Below are positions 45,212 to 55,666 of a DNA stretch of 64,000 bases, piece after piece. The stretch comes from Oryza sativa Japonica Group. Lineage: Eukaryota; Streptophyta; Magnoliopsida; Poales; Poaceae. The stretch is taken from NCBI RefSeq assembly GCF_034140825.1, contig NC_089043.1, positions 23,832,001-23,896,000 of the forward strand, given 5' to 3'. The notes beneath the pieces were generated by a model, which was not told where the DNA came from, ran no database searches, and saw only the letters and a program-made list of their open reading frames with translations. Numbering within the stretch: the first letter of the stretch is position 1; each line of letters opens with the position of its first letter. A program made the translations under genes and the position numbers.

Positions 45212-46377
45212 AAAAATGGAATACGCAAAGAGCGCATCTTTGTATTAAGGATGGAAAAAAGTTTAATTACAGAAAATACAAGAAGTGAAGGGGACGGGAT
45301 GCAGGAATACAATTGCCCAAAAAGATCTATTCTCCTAACCGATGTTGCGACCTCTCGACAATTGGCTGTGGCAAGAACTCCGGAATGGCTGCTCGCGCAA
45401 GTCTCTAGAGTTCCGCCTCGGCGGCCATTGCCCTTGCCACTTCCGCCCAAGTCTTTTGCTGCTGATTGAAAACCCTGTTATTCCTCTCTTTCCAGATCGT
45501 CCAGGCAATGAGAGTTGCGATGGTGTCGAAACCATGCCGAGCTGCCTTGGTCAATCTCTTTCGGCTATCGCAAAGCCAGAGGTGGAAGGAGACTTCGTTC
45601 ATCGGCAGAGAACTTGTTTGTCCAATGGCCCTCAGTGCCATCCACCACAGTTGGCGGGACTCTGGGCAAGCGACCAGGAGATAATCGATGATTTCATCGC
45701 ATTGATCGCAGAGGACACATCGATCGGGGTGTGGCAGCCCGCGCCTCCTCAATCGATCACCCGTCCAGCACCTGTTAAGCACCACTAACCAGACGAAGTA
45801 CCGGCATCGAGGTGGAGTGAGAGATTTCCAGATCGGGGCAGACTGGAACCAGGTTCTCCCTAGGAACAACGCTTGATAAGCCGATCGGGAAGAGTAATCG
45901 CCCGACCCTCCCATCTCCAAGAAAGCACATCGGGCTGGTCCATGAGGTGCACTGCACGAATGTCTTGCCACTAGGATAAATACTCAAGAATGGCTTGAAT
46001 ACCAAGGGCACCGGAGATGTCCTTGATCCACCGCCTATCAGACAGAGCTTATGTGACCATTCTTATTTTGCGAATGCGAGCCGGGATAATAGCATAGAGA
46101 GCCGGCGCCTTGCAGCGGATGGATTCTCCCTGCAGCCAACTATCCTCCCAGAACAAGGCCTTCACGCCGTTCCCCACAGAGCACAAAATGGAGGCGGCGA
46201 CGAAGCTTCGCTCCTTCGGCGAGGACGGGATGTTGAGACCCAGCCAAGGTTTCTCTGGTGAAACTCGCTGCAACCAGGTCCAACGCGCCCTTAGAGCAAT
46301 TCCCATCCTCTCTAAGTCAGGGACACCGAGTCCACCGTACTCCTTGGGAACGCATACCTGTGACCATGCGACCCTAC
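45212..46377 (-). mobile_element. 5'-truncated LINE (RT end plus zf-RVT), minus orientation
   Basis: TATCAGGAAATTA flanks it perfectly on both sides (45199-45211 and 46378-46390), a 13-base target duplication. Reading the minus strand, the 5' part contains PKEYGGLGVPDLERMGIALR-like sequence and LWLCDSRKRLTKAARHGFDT leads to the tail motif WTIWKERNNRVFNQQQ. The ORF is interrupted in several places. The 3' end matches the LINE at 30.9 kb (TTAATACAAAxATGCxCTC, TTGCGTATTC) but is followed by a T-run rather than poly(A). It is 5' truncated and inactive. Confidence 0.82.
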
Positions 46378-46431
46378 TATCAGGAAATTATATATTTTAA
46401 AATGACACTTGAAAAGTGGCTTGTTCATTTA

Positions 46432-46665
46432 CTCCCTCATTCCCTAAATGTTTGACGCCATTGATTTTTTTAAACATGTTTGACCGTTCGTCTCATTCAA
46501 AAATTTTTGTGAATATTATTCAAAAACTTGAGTAATAGTAGTACATTTAACAATGAATCAAATGATAGGAAAAGAATTAATAATTGCTTAAATTTTTTGA
46601 ATAAGACAAACGGTCAAACATGTTTAAAAAAGTCAACGGCGTCAAACATTTAGGGAAGGAGGAAG
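46432..46665. mobile_element. Stowaway-like MITE with long arms
   Basis: TA flanks at 46430-46431 and 46666-46667. The ends CTCCCTCATTCCCTAAATG and (inverted) CTTCCTCCTTCCCTAAATG. The arms continue with GTTTGACCGTTCGTC-type blocks, which are inverted at the other end. Confidence 0.75.
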
Positions 46666-46687
46666 TATTTTGGTGATAGCGAACTTT

Positions 46688-47115
46688 AGAGCATCACCAA
46701 CAGTCTACCAATAATCTATCCCCAAAATTTAATTTTTGGGTTTCCTAAACTGAAAATAGGTGGTTAAAAAACCCATTCCTCCAAGAGATAGCCTAAATTC
46801 AATCCCCAAAACTAAAAGTGGGCCCTTCTATTAAACTACCAACAGAAATTCTAATTTTTTTCCTTTCCCGTGCGCCGAAGGAGATCGCCCCGACGCGGGA
46901 AGGAGAGGAGAAACACGGAAGGAGGGGAGAAATGCGTGGAAGGAGGGGATTGGGAGTCGTTCTCTCGCCCTCAAATACACGTACCGAGAAAATTGGAGAT
47001 GGTAACTCCAAAACGTCCAGAGCTCTTTTGGGAATATGTTGGATCAGTTTTTTAAAACCAAAATCCCAAAAAAATAGGATTGGAGATAGAATAGATAGAC
47101 TGTTGGTGATGCTCT
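46688..47115. mobile_element. TIR element with AGAGCATCACCAACAGTCTA ends
   Basis: AGAGCATCACCAACAGTCTA at the left is repeated inverted at the right end (47096-47115), followed by partly matching subterminal sequence. The interior is purine-rich and GC-rich with no transposase. No target duplication was recognised, so the superfamily is open. Confidence 0.65.
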
Positions 47116-47691
47116 GACAACTGCCGGAGGTCCATTGGTGTTATTGGTGTTTTTTTGTTCTGTTTTTAGAACTCCATCGATGCATTGATCCGCAACAATC
47201 TCCTGCTGCACTCAAGATTTCAGATTCAGCTTTATTTATATATTTTTTAGTCTGACATGAACAAATAACAAACAATCCATGCATCTCGGAACCATATACT
47301 ATCATGCTTTCAGAGCAACCCGAAATGGACACCCACGGTGGTGAACAATCGAGATGCATATTCCCTCGTTCCAAAAAATACTAACTTTAATTTGATCATG
47401 TTTATATCCAGATTTATTATACTAGGTTATATCTTATCTTATATACTCCAGGTTAGTATTTTTTTAACGAAAGGAATATATTGGTAATCAACCAGGCAAA
47501 CTTTACAGCGCGGGTTCGTTGTCGCGAGGCTGATATTTGCCGGTGCTATGCTACAGAAGCGGCTCACTTCCATCCACGACACCAACCATATCAACATCAA
47601 CATCGCCACACAAACCACCAAAATCACCAGCTTTTCCATCTCCTCTCTCTCTCTCTCTCTCTCTCGGTGTTGCGTGCTCTCCGTCTCAGCC
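47116..47691. other. Upstream region of QOR3 with CT microsatellite
   Basis: An eroded MITE-like inverted repeat around 47362-47480 (TTCCCTCGTTCCAAAAAATACTAAC and its partner) is followed by a leader with a (CT)n tract at 47642-47664, within 50 bases of the QOR3 start. Pyrimidine tracts of this kind are common in plant 5' leaders. Confidence 0.5.
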
Positions 47692-50239
47692 ATGGCTGCC
47701 GCTGCCGACGCTGCTCCAAAGACGATGAGAGCTGTGCAGTACGATAAGTACGGCGGAGGACCAGAAGGCCTCAAGGTAAAAAAAACCAGCATCACCAACT
47801 GATAATTACAGTTCACAAGAACTGAACATATGCTGCGTGTTTGTTTCTGAATTCTGATGAGATTGCTGCTGGTGGATTTTCAAATTTTCAGCATGTGGAA
47901 GTGCCGATCCCGGCGCCGAAGGAAGGGGAGTTGCTGATCAAGATGGAGGCGGCGAGCATCAACCCCATCGACTGGAAGATTCAGAAGGGGATGCTCCGCC
48001 TCTTCCTGCCCAAGAAATTCCCCTTCATTCCAGGTTAGATATAGTACTAGTACCAGTATCTGTCTTCTCCCAGTCGCAGGACATTGGCTTCAGAAATTCA
48101 GATACAAACCTGAACAAATTGACGGCTGAAAGTCGCGTATCTCACCGTACTGCATCTTAATTACTTCTTCCGTTTCACAATGTAAGTCATTCTAGCATTT
48201 CCCATATTCATATTGATGTTAATGAATCTAGACATCTAGATTCATTAACATCAATATGAATATGGGAAATGCTAGAATGACTTACATTGTAAAACGGAGG
48301 GAGTAGTAACTGAATTTCAGTTTTGCCTGGCAATTTTGATATGTAAGTACTCCTGTCAGGTGTCAACAATCTATGCTCTTCTTCTGAATTTTTTTGACTG
48401 ATACATGTTCAGCTACACAAGAAATCAAGCCACAACCTTTTCTTCCGTATAACAGTATGAAAGAGTTGCTAATTCAGTACTTCAGTTGGCTAAAGATGGG
48501 TGACGCCTAATGCTTTTTTTCCATGAGAAAATCGTAAGATACATTTATTTCTTTTTAATAAATCTGAAGATTTGTCCATACAAGTATGTTTAAGACTGCA
48601 AAAAAAAGAAGAAGAAGAATGCGATCGCTATCTGTACGTGCAAATGAGGACATTATTCTTCCTCGCTTCCCTTTCGTATTCGGCTACCTTTCACTTCATT
48701 TTCATGTACATTTTCGTCCTTTTCCTTCCCTTTGATTGCTTTTCGGAGTTCATTACATCACGAAAACGGCGTGATTGGGAAATGGTCGGATGCTCAACAA
48801 CGCGGCAGTAGTAGTTGGCTAAGATACTCGAAGTAGCGTGTAGTAACTTATGTTCACTTTGGTCTAATAATTTAAAGGTAGTTAATGGTCAACGAGAAAG
48901 TAAAAAATGTCAATTATTAAGAAACGGATGGAGTATTTCCTCAAGAACAAAATGGCATTGATATTTACTCCTGTAAATCACCATCAAGTACTCTAACTAC
49001 TCATTGATTTTGTAGAAGAAGCTATTGAAAATGTTGAACGAGATGCATACTGATTACTGAGCAACTGTTAACAGATGCCACTTTTAAAGTTCAGACTAAT
49101 CCATGAACTCTTGCCATGGTCGAACAGTTGGTGATCTATCCGGCGAGGTGGTGGAGCTCGGCGGCGGCGTGAGCGGCTTCAAGCCGGGAGACAAGGTCGT
49201 TTCCATGAGCTTCCCGGTGAGCATCTTCTTCAGGGAAAAATATTTAGTCCATACTACAAATACAGTGGAAACTATCGTTGGATTGAAAAATTAATGTCTG
49301 ATATTCGTTCATGTTACCATGAGTATGGGTGAACCTGGGAACCCGCGAGTAAAATTTTTACTCGTGATGACATGGACAAATACACCTATTTTTTGATTTA
49401 ACGGTAATTTGCAAGTTTAATACGTAGTTTCCACCCTATATATTATCTTCTTCAGCGTTGTAAGCCATTTCGTCTCGATTCGCACGCCTTGACGATCTGT
49501 CTCGCCGTGGCAGAACTGCGGCGGGCTCGCCGAGTACGCGGTGGCGCCGGCGTCGCTCACGGTGGCGAGGCCGCCCGAGGTGTCCGCGGCCGATGGCGCC
49601 ACCTTGCCGGCGGCCGCGGGCTCCGCGCTCCAGCAGCTGAAGGCGGCCGGAGTCAGGTTCGACGCGGACGCCGACGCCGCCGCCGCCGCCGGCGGCCCCA
49701 AGAACGTGCTGGTCACCGCGGCGTCGGGCGGCGTGGGCCACTACGCCGTTCAGCTCGCCAAGCTCGCCGGCCTCCACGTCACGGCCACCTGCGGCGCCCG
49801 CAACCTCGCCTTCGTCCGCGACGGCCTCGGCGCCGACGAGGCGCTCGACTACAGGACCCCCGACGGCGCCGCGCTGCGGAGCCCGTCGGGCAGGAGGTAC
49901 GACGCGGTGGCGCACTGCGCGCCGCCGGCGCCGTGGCCGGTGTTCAGGGACGCCCTGGCCGACGCCGGCGGCGTCGTGGTCGACCTCACGCCGGGGGTCG
50001 CCGCCACCGTCAGGTCGTTCCTGCACAGGGTGACCTTCTCCAAGAAGAGGCTCGTGCCGCTGATCCTGATGCCCAAGAAGGAGGAGATGGAGTGGCTGGT
50101 CGACATGGCCAAGCAAGGGAAGCTCAAGACCACCATAGATTCCAAGTACCCTCTGAGCAGAGCACAGGAGGCTTGGGCTAAGAGCATGGAAGGCCATGCC
50201 ACGGGCAAGATCGTTGTAGAAATGGGAGGCACAGAATGA
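47692..50239 (+). CDS. QOR3: NADPH:quinone oxidoreductase-like protein, 346 residues
   Basis: Four exons (47692-47775, 47892-48033, 49128-49216, 49514-50239) in the same phases as QOR1 and QOR2. The protein has the GroES-like N-terminal part (MRAVQYDKYGGGPEGLK, HVEVPIPAPKEGELLIKM) and a Rossmann fold with VLVTAASGGVGHYAVQLAK for NADPH. The segment after exon 2 reads PVGDLSGE. The C-terminus keeps the SRAQEAWAKSMEGHATGKIV helix found in QOR1. Intron 2 is unusually long (about 1.1 kb) and contains a near-perfect hairpin MITE at 48164-48303. Zinc ligands are absent. Likely substrates are quinones or electrophilic carbonyls; exact substrate and compartment are not shown by the sequence. Confidence 0.93.
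48164..48303. mobile_element. Stowaway-like MITE, near-perfect hairpin, in QOR3 intron 2
   Basis: TA flanks at 48162-48163 and 48304-48305. The two arms of about 62 bases are almost completely complementary around a TCTAGACATCTAGA centre. When transcribed with QOR3 the RNA should fold into a long, nearly perfect hairpin. Confidence 0.8.
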
Positions 50240-51190
50240 GCATTGCAAATTGCAATGTACCTCCCTAAGTGTGAGGATTAGCACCATGGATTCATGATGT
50301 CATAAAAAAAAGATGAACAGTTCGGATTGAGTCTGTTGTAATCATTCTCCTCATGCAAAGATTCAGCCTCGATCCAGAGTCATTCACCTTACAACGCGAT
50401 CAGCTACCACCTACGAGACCAATGATCCTTACTCATCCGACTTTGGAATAGGATCTTTCCGGCACACAAAACAAAACAATAAATTAGCACATAATTAATT
50501 AAGTATTTATTTATTTTAAAAAAATAATTAAATGCTGTATAGTTTTTAAAACAACTTTCCTCATATCTATTTTAAAGAAACCACCGTTAGTTTGGAAAAC
50601 ATGTGTACGAAAAATGGAGTTGGCCGTACCTAAGACATCGAATTTCCGATGGACTTGACTGGATAATATCTGTGCCCAACGTTTGATCGTACATCTTATT
50701 TGAAAACTTTGTGAAAAATTTAAAAATATTTAGTCACACATAAAGTACTATTTATGTTTTAACATCTAATAGCAATAAAAAATACTAATCATACAAAATT
50801 TTTAAATAAGACGAACGATCAAACGTTGAACATGAATAGTGCAAAACTGCATTTATTTTGGGACGGAGGGAGTACATACTTAAGGCTGTGCTCGTTCTAG
50901 CTGTTCCCAAGTCCTCCGTCTCGTTTTCCGCGCAACGCTTTCCAAACTGCTAAACGGTACAGTTTTTTTGTAAAAAAAAGTTTATATATTGAAAGATGTT
51001 TTTTTAAAAAATCATATTAATAATTTTTTTAAAAATAAATGTTTAATTAATTATAAGAAAATAGGTCGCTCTATTTTTCGTGCGGAGGGAATGCTATCCC
51101 AACTTAGGAGAACGAACGCAGACAGGCCCTCTATGAGCATGGCCCATTAGAGGCTTCACTTGAAGCTCGGCCCATTAGTTTCACAAAGCC
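50240..51190. other. Intergenic region of stacked MITEs
   Basis: It contains the QOR3 3' flank, a block near 50480-50640 resembling the 17-kb MITE family, an eroded Stowaway-like element to about 50872 (ending GGGACGGAGGGAG then TA, with the CATAAAGTACTATTTATG block of the 2.4-kb element) and the element at 50884-51127. No gene is seen. Confidence 0.5.
50884..51127. mobile_element. MITE of the 17-kb family
   Basis: The ends GGCTGTGCTCGTTCTAGC and (inverted) GGCCTGTCTGCGTTCGTTC are terminal repeats. The interior carries CTAAACGGTACAG and ATTAATAATTT blocks shared with 17068-17309. Confidence 0.55.
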
Positions 51191-51224
51191 GTCAAAGCCC
51201 ACGTCGTTCCCAAGCATATGCCCT

Positions 51225-51377
51225 AATCGGCTTTAATCCCCTGCAGAAAGAATCCGCCGCCGCCGCCTTCTCCTCTTCCTCCTGCTGCTGCTGGCTCCCA
51301 ACTTGCTCTCCGGGCTGAGGCTGCGGCTGCTGCTCCCCCGCCTGCGCGCCGCCGCCGCCGCCGCCGCCGTCGTCAGG
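51225..51377 (+). other. Non-coding first exon (5' leader) of the leucyl-tRNA synthetase gene
   Basis: A GC-rich leader with CCG and CTG triplets ends at a GTCAG/GTACCG donor near 51377. A 1-kb intron follows, with acceptor TTGATTAG at 52375 just before GAAAATG. An open frame here (from 51303) starts with TTG, not ATG, so it does not provide a targeting peptide. The transcription start is approximate. Confidence 0.6.
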
Positions 51378-52375
51378 TACCGACCGGCCGATCGATCCCA
51401 TCCCCCGCGCCTCCCCCTTTGCAGAGCTGCTGCTCGGAAATTTGTTTTCTCGTTGATGCTATGCAATTTGCTGTGCGGTTTGTGCTCTGCTCCTTGTGTA
51501 GACGGGTCGGGGAGGGGTCTGGATGGGTGGGTGGGTTAGCACATCAGTGTTGGGGATTTTAGTTTTTATCATGCCGTTTTAGTTGATAGGGGGTGGATTG
51601 ATTATTTTCCGTATTGGTTCGTGTGGCTTTGGGCAGAGTGCTCATTACTCAATGTGGTTCGTCGTTTTTCCGATAAGATTTTTAGTTAATCGTCGTAGCT
51701 GATCAAGAGTGGAAGTTTAGTGTATGTTGATTCTCTGCTTATGTCACTGGGTTGCGTTATATTGTTGGGGATCTACTTCCTCGTGTAGTTTTACATGAGC
51801 ATTTCTAGGGAAAAAACCCCCCTAAAATTTTCCTTTTGTTATGGTGAGCCGTTGGTAGGAAGTGTATTTTTCACACTTTATTTCCTGGAGGTGGATTTCT
51901 TCTTTCCATCATTTGTCTGCCTTGGTATTATGTGGAATTGTGGATATGCTGTAGTATCCATAGGATGCATGATCCACCTAGTCTTTAGGTTTATGGAACA
52001 CTTGAGTTAGTGTGAATTTTCTTCTCTTCAAGCTATTAAGTGTGTAAATTAACTAATTCTTTCTGATCTTTCTCCCCCCCCTTCGCTTCTTGAAGATGTT
52101 TGTTTGGTTATAAATTTATGATCCTGTTATCCTAGATCACATAATAGCTTCATATCAATGACTTGCCCTGTCATGAGTTGTAGGTATGTTTAGCACAAGA
52201 CTTCAATCAAATCTTATTGCATAACAATGGTTCATTAAAAACTTATTTTTTTATGTGTGCTTGATGAGTTGGTTAGTTATTCTTGTTTGTGTAGAAACAT
52301 TGTTTAAGTACTGGACTGAGTTCAATTTTATTAAACAAAAAGCCTTAACCACTTGTTTTTTGTTGATTGATTAGG
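51378..52375 (+). other. 5'-leader intron of the leucyl-tRNA synthetase gene
   Basis: T-rich, about 1 kb, with donor GTACCGAC and acceptor TTGATTGATTAG. Leader introns of this size often raise expression of plant housekeeping genes. No inserted element is visible. Confidence 0.6.
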
Positions 52376-52378
52376 AAA

Positions 52379-55300
52379 ATGTCATCAAATCCTGATGGAG
52401 GCAGAAGTTTTGCTCGGAGAGATATTTTACTCAAGATCCAGTCAGATGCTCAAAAATGGTGGGAGGAGAGCAAGGTTTTTGAGGCTGAACCTGGGAATAA
52501 ACCTCCGGGCCCTGGGGAAAAGTTCTTTGGCAACTTTCCATATCCTTACATGAATGGCTTGCTACATTTGGGCCATGCGTTCTCCTTGTCTAAACTTGAG
52601 TTTGGTGCTGCATATCAGAGGCTTCGTGGTTCAAATGTTCTTTTGCCATTTGCTTTCCACTGTACGGGAATGCCCATCAAGGCCTCAGCAGATAAACTCT
52701 CTAGGGAGGCGCAACAATATGGATATCCTCCAGCGTTTCCTGAAGTAGAGGATGATTCAAGTGCAGAAGTTGCTGATAGTAGCCAGGCTGACAATGCGGC
52801 TTCTGTTGTCCCAGATAAATTTAAGAGCAAGAAATCTAAGGCTGCTTCGAAGGTTGGCATGCAGAAGTTTCAGTGGGAGATCATGAGAGGCTTTGGCTTA
52901 TCAGATGAAGAAATCGCCAAATTTCAGGATCCTTACCACTGGTTAACTTACTTCCCTCCATTGGCGAAGGAGGACCTCAAGGCCTTTGGTCTGGGCTGTG
53001 ATTGGAGGAGGTCATTCATAACTACTGACATGAACCCCTTCTATGATGCATTTGTCCGGTGGCAAATGAGAAAGCTGAAGAAAATGGGCAAGGTTGTCAA
53101 AGATATGAGGTACACAATCTACTCTCCATTGGATGGTCAACCTTGTGCTGACCATGATCGAGCATCTGGTGAAGGTGTACAGCCACAAGAATATGTGTTA
53201 ATTAAAATGGAAGTTGTTCCACCTTTTCCTCCCAAGTTGAAGACCATGGAAGGAAGAAATGTTTATTTGGCAGCAGCCACATTGAGACCTGAGACAATGT
53301 ATGGGCAGACAAACTGTTGGGTATTGCCTGATGGAAAATATGGGGCCTTTGAGATCAATGACACTGATGTCTTCATTGTTACATCAAGGGCTGCTCTTAA
53401 TCTTGCATATCAGAATCTATCAAGGGTCCCAGAAAAACCAACTTGCTTAATGGAGTTATCTGGTTGTGATCTGATTGGTTTACCACTGAAATCCCCTCTT
53501 GCCTTCAATGAGATCATATATGCACTTCCCATGCTTACTATCTTAACAGATAAAGGTACTGGCATTGTGACTAGTGTCCCAAGTGATTCTCCAGATGATT
53601 TCATGGCACTACAGGATTTAGTCGCAAAGCCAGCTTTGAGACAGAAGTATGGTGTCAAAGATGAATGGGTTCTTCCCTTTAAGGTTGTACCAATAATCAA
53701 CATTCCTGAATTTGGAGACAAGTCTGCTGAGAAGGTGTGCCTCGATCTTAAGATTAAGAGTCAGAATGACAAGGAGAAGCTTGCTGAAGCAAAAAGGATG
53801 ACATATCTGAAAGGTTTTACTGATGGGACAATGATTGTAGGGGAGTTCAATGGCAGAAAAGTTCAAGAAGCGAAGCCACTGATAAAGAACAAGCTTTTGG
53901 AAGAAGGCACAGCAGTGTTGTATAGCGAGCCTGAGAAGAAAGTTATGTCGAGATCTGGTGATGAGTGTGTTGTTGCTCTCACAGATCAATGGTACATTAC
54001 TTATGGTGAGACTGAATGGAAGCAGAAGGCAGTTCAATGCTTGGAGAAGATGAATACATTCTCAGCTGAAACTCGTAATGGTTTTGAACACACGTTAGGC
54101 TGGCTGAACCAGTGGGCCTGCTCTCGTTCTTTTGGCCTAGGTACTCGCATTCCATGGGATGAGCAGTTCCTTGTAGAATCTCTTTCTGATTCCACCCTCT
54201 ACATGGCATATTACACAATCGCTCACCTTTTGCAAAATGGCAACATGTATGGCAAGGAAATATCTTCTATCAGACCAGAACAAATGACAGATGAAGTCTG
54301 GGATTATGTGTTCTGTGATGGTCCAGCACCCAATAGTGACATCCCTCCTGCCCTCTTGAGCAAAATGAAGCTGGAATTTGAGTACTGGTATCCATTTGAT
54401 ATTCGTGTCTCTGGTAAGGATCTTATCCAAAACCATCTGACTTTCAGCATTTACAATCATACAGCACTTCTTCCAGAGCATCATTGGCCTCGTGGTTTCC
54501 GCTGCAATGGACATCTTATGCTTAATTCTGAGAAGATGTCCAAGTCCACAGGGAATTTCCGAACTCTTCGACAGGCCATTGAAGAATTCTCTTCTGATGC
54601 CACTAGATTTGCCCTTGCTGATGCCGGTGATGGTATGGATGATGCAAACTTTGTCTTTGAAACAGCAAATGCTGCTATTTTGAGGCTTACAAAAGAAATT
54701 GCATGGATGGAAGAGGTTATAGCCGCTGAATCTTCTCTGAGAGCTGGGCCTCCCTCTACCTATGCTGACCATGTGTTTGCCAACGAGATAAACATTGCGG
54801 TGATAGAAACTGAGAAGAGCTACAATGCCTTCATGTTCAGAGATGCCCTTAAGTTGGGGTTCTATGACCTACAGTTGGCTAGAGATGAGTACAGACTCTC
54901 TTGTGGAGCAGCAGGCATGAATCGTGAATTATTATGGCGGTTCATGGAGGTGCAGACTAGGCTCATTACCCCCATTTGTCCACACTATGCTGAGCATGTG
55001 TGGCGAAACATCCTGAGGAAGGAAGGATTTGCAATAAAGGCAGGCTGGCCAATTGCTGGAACCCCAGATCCCACACTAAGAATTGCTAACAAATATTTAC
55101 AGGACTCCATAGTTAAATTCAGGAAGCTGCTCCAGAAGCAAGAATCTGGTTCCAAGAAACCCAAGAAGGGAACTGCACCTCCTCCATCTGAGCAAAACAA
55201 GCTGACTGTTGGTCTGGTCTACGTCAATGAGAACTATTATGGATGGAAAGAGCAATGTTTGAGGGTTCTCCAGTCTAAATTTGATAGCCAAGCACGTTTG

Positions 55301-55666
55301 TTTGCTCCTGATGAGGAGATTAATGAAGCATTGAAGAACTGCTCCATCGGACAGGAAACTAACTTCAAACAAGTCCAGAAGCTCTGCATGCCTTTCATCA
55401 AGTCGAAAAAAGATGAGGCGAGGAGTGTTGGGCCCCACGCTTTGAATTTGAAGCTTCCTTTTGGTGAAATGAGTGTTCTCGAGGAGAACTTGGAGCTGAT
55501 CAAGAGGCAGGTAGGCCTTGAACATGCAGAGGTCCTGTCTGCTTCTGATGAGGCTGCTCGTGCTAAAGCTGGCGTGCATGCTTCTATGCTGGACAAGACC
55601 CCGCCTTCTCCTGGTGAGCCAGTAGCAATCTTCATGAGCAAACTAGACCTCGAAGCGCGGTGCTGA
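52379..55666 (+). CDS. LeuRS: Leucyl-tRNA synthetase, cytosolic type, 1095 residues
   Basis: One uninterrupted coding exon. It charges tRNA-Leu with leucine in the cytosol for translation. The class I signature is FPYPYMNGLLHLGH (HIGH-type, about residues 53-66), and KMSKS lies at residues 719-723 in NSEKMSKSTGNF. The inserted CP1 editing domain is recognised by TLRPETMYGQTNCWV and GTGIVTSVPSDSPDD, which clear mischarged tRNA. The long C-terminal part and total length (about 1090 residues) fit archaeal/eukaryotic cytosolic enzymes rather than the shorter organellar or bacterial type. The start ATG 52379 lies directly after the leader intron; no targeting peptide precedes it. No frame disruption is seen. 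It is the only clear housekeeping gene in the cluster and is flanked by QOR3 and F4. Confidence 0.97.
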   Translation: MSSNPDGGRSFARRDILLKIQSDAQKWWEESKVFEAEPGNKPPGPGEKFFGNFPYPYMNGLLHLGHAFSLSKLEFGAAYQRLRGSNVLLPFAFHCTGMPIKASADKLSREAQQYGYPPAFPEVEDDSSAEVADSSQADNAASVVPDKFKSKKSKAASKVGMQKFQWEIMRGFGLSDEEIAKFQDPYHWLTYFPPLAKEDLKAFGLGCDWRRSFITTDMNPFYDAFVRWQMRKLKKMGKVVKDMRYTIYSPLDGQPCADHDRASGEGVQPQEYVLIKMEVVPPFPPKLKTMEGRNVYLAAATLRPETMYGQTNCWVLPDGKYGAFEINDTDVFIVTSRAALNLAYQNLSRVPEKPTCLMELSGCDLIGLPLKSPLAFNEIIYALPMLTILTDKGTGIVTSVPSDSPDDFMALQDLVAKPALRQKYGVKDEWVLPFKVVPIINIPEFGDKSAEKVCLDLKIKSQNDKEKLAEAKRMTYLKGFTDGTMIVGEFNGRKVQEAKPLIKNKLLEEGTAVLYSEPEKKVMSRSGDECVVALTDQWYITYGETEWKQKAVQCLEKMNTFSAETRNGFEHTLGWLNQWACSRSFGLGTRIPWDEQFLVESLSDSTLYMAYYTIAHLLQNGNMYGKEISSIRPEQMTDEVWDYVFCDGPAPNSDIPPALLSKMKLEFEYWYPFDIRVSGKDLIQNHLTFSIYNHTALLPEHHWPRGFRCNGHLMLNSEKMSKSTGNFRTLRQAIEEFSSDATRFALADAGDGMDDANFVFETANAAILRLTKEIAWMEEVIAAESSLRAGPPSTYADHVFANEINIAVIETEKSYNAFMFRDALKLGFYDLQLARDEYRLSCGAAGMNRELLWRFMEVQTRLITPICPHYAEHVWRNILRKEGFAIKAGWPIAGTPDPTLRIANKYLQDSIVKFRKLLQKQESGSKKPKKGTAPPPSEQNKLTVGLVYVNENYYGWKEQCLRVLQSKFDSQARLFAPDEEINEALKNCSIGQETNFKQVQKLCMPFIKSKKDEARSVGPHALNLKLPFGEMSVLEENLELIKRQVGLEHAEVLSASDEAARAKAGVHASMLDKTPPSPGEPVAIFMSKLDLEARC

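Noticed and set aside
47642-47664. (CT)n tract as a transcription-factor site
   Set aside because: GAGA/CT tracts are frequent in plant leaders. Position alone does not support a specific regulatory claim.
51303-51539. Possible organelle-targeting peptide upstream of LeuRS
   Set aside because: The frame begins with TTG, not ATG, and runs through the leader-intron donor. It is not joined in frame to the synthetase in a way I can support.
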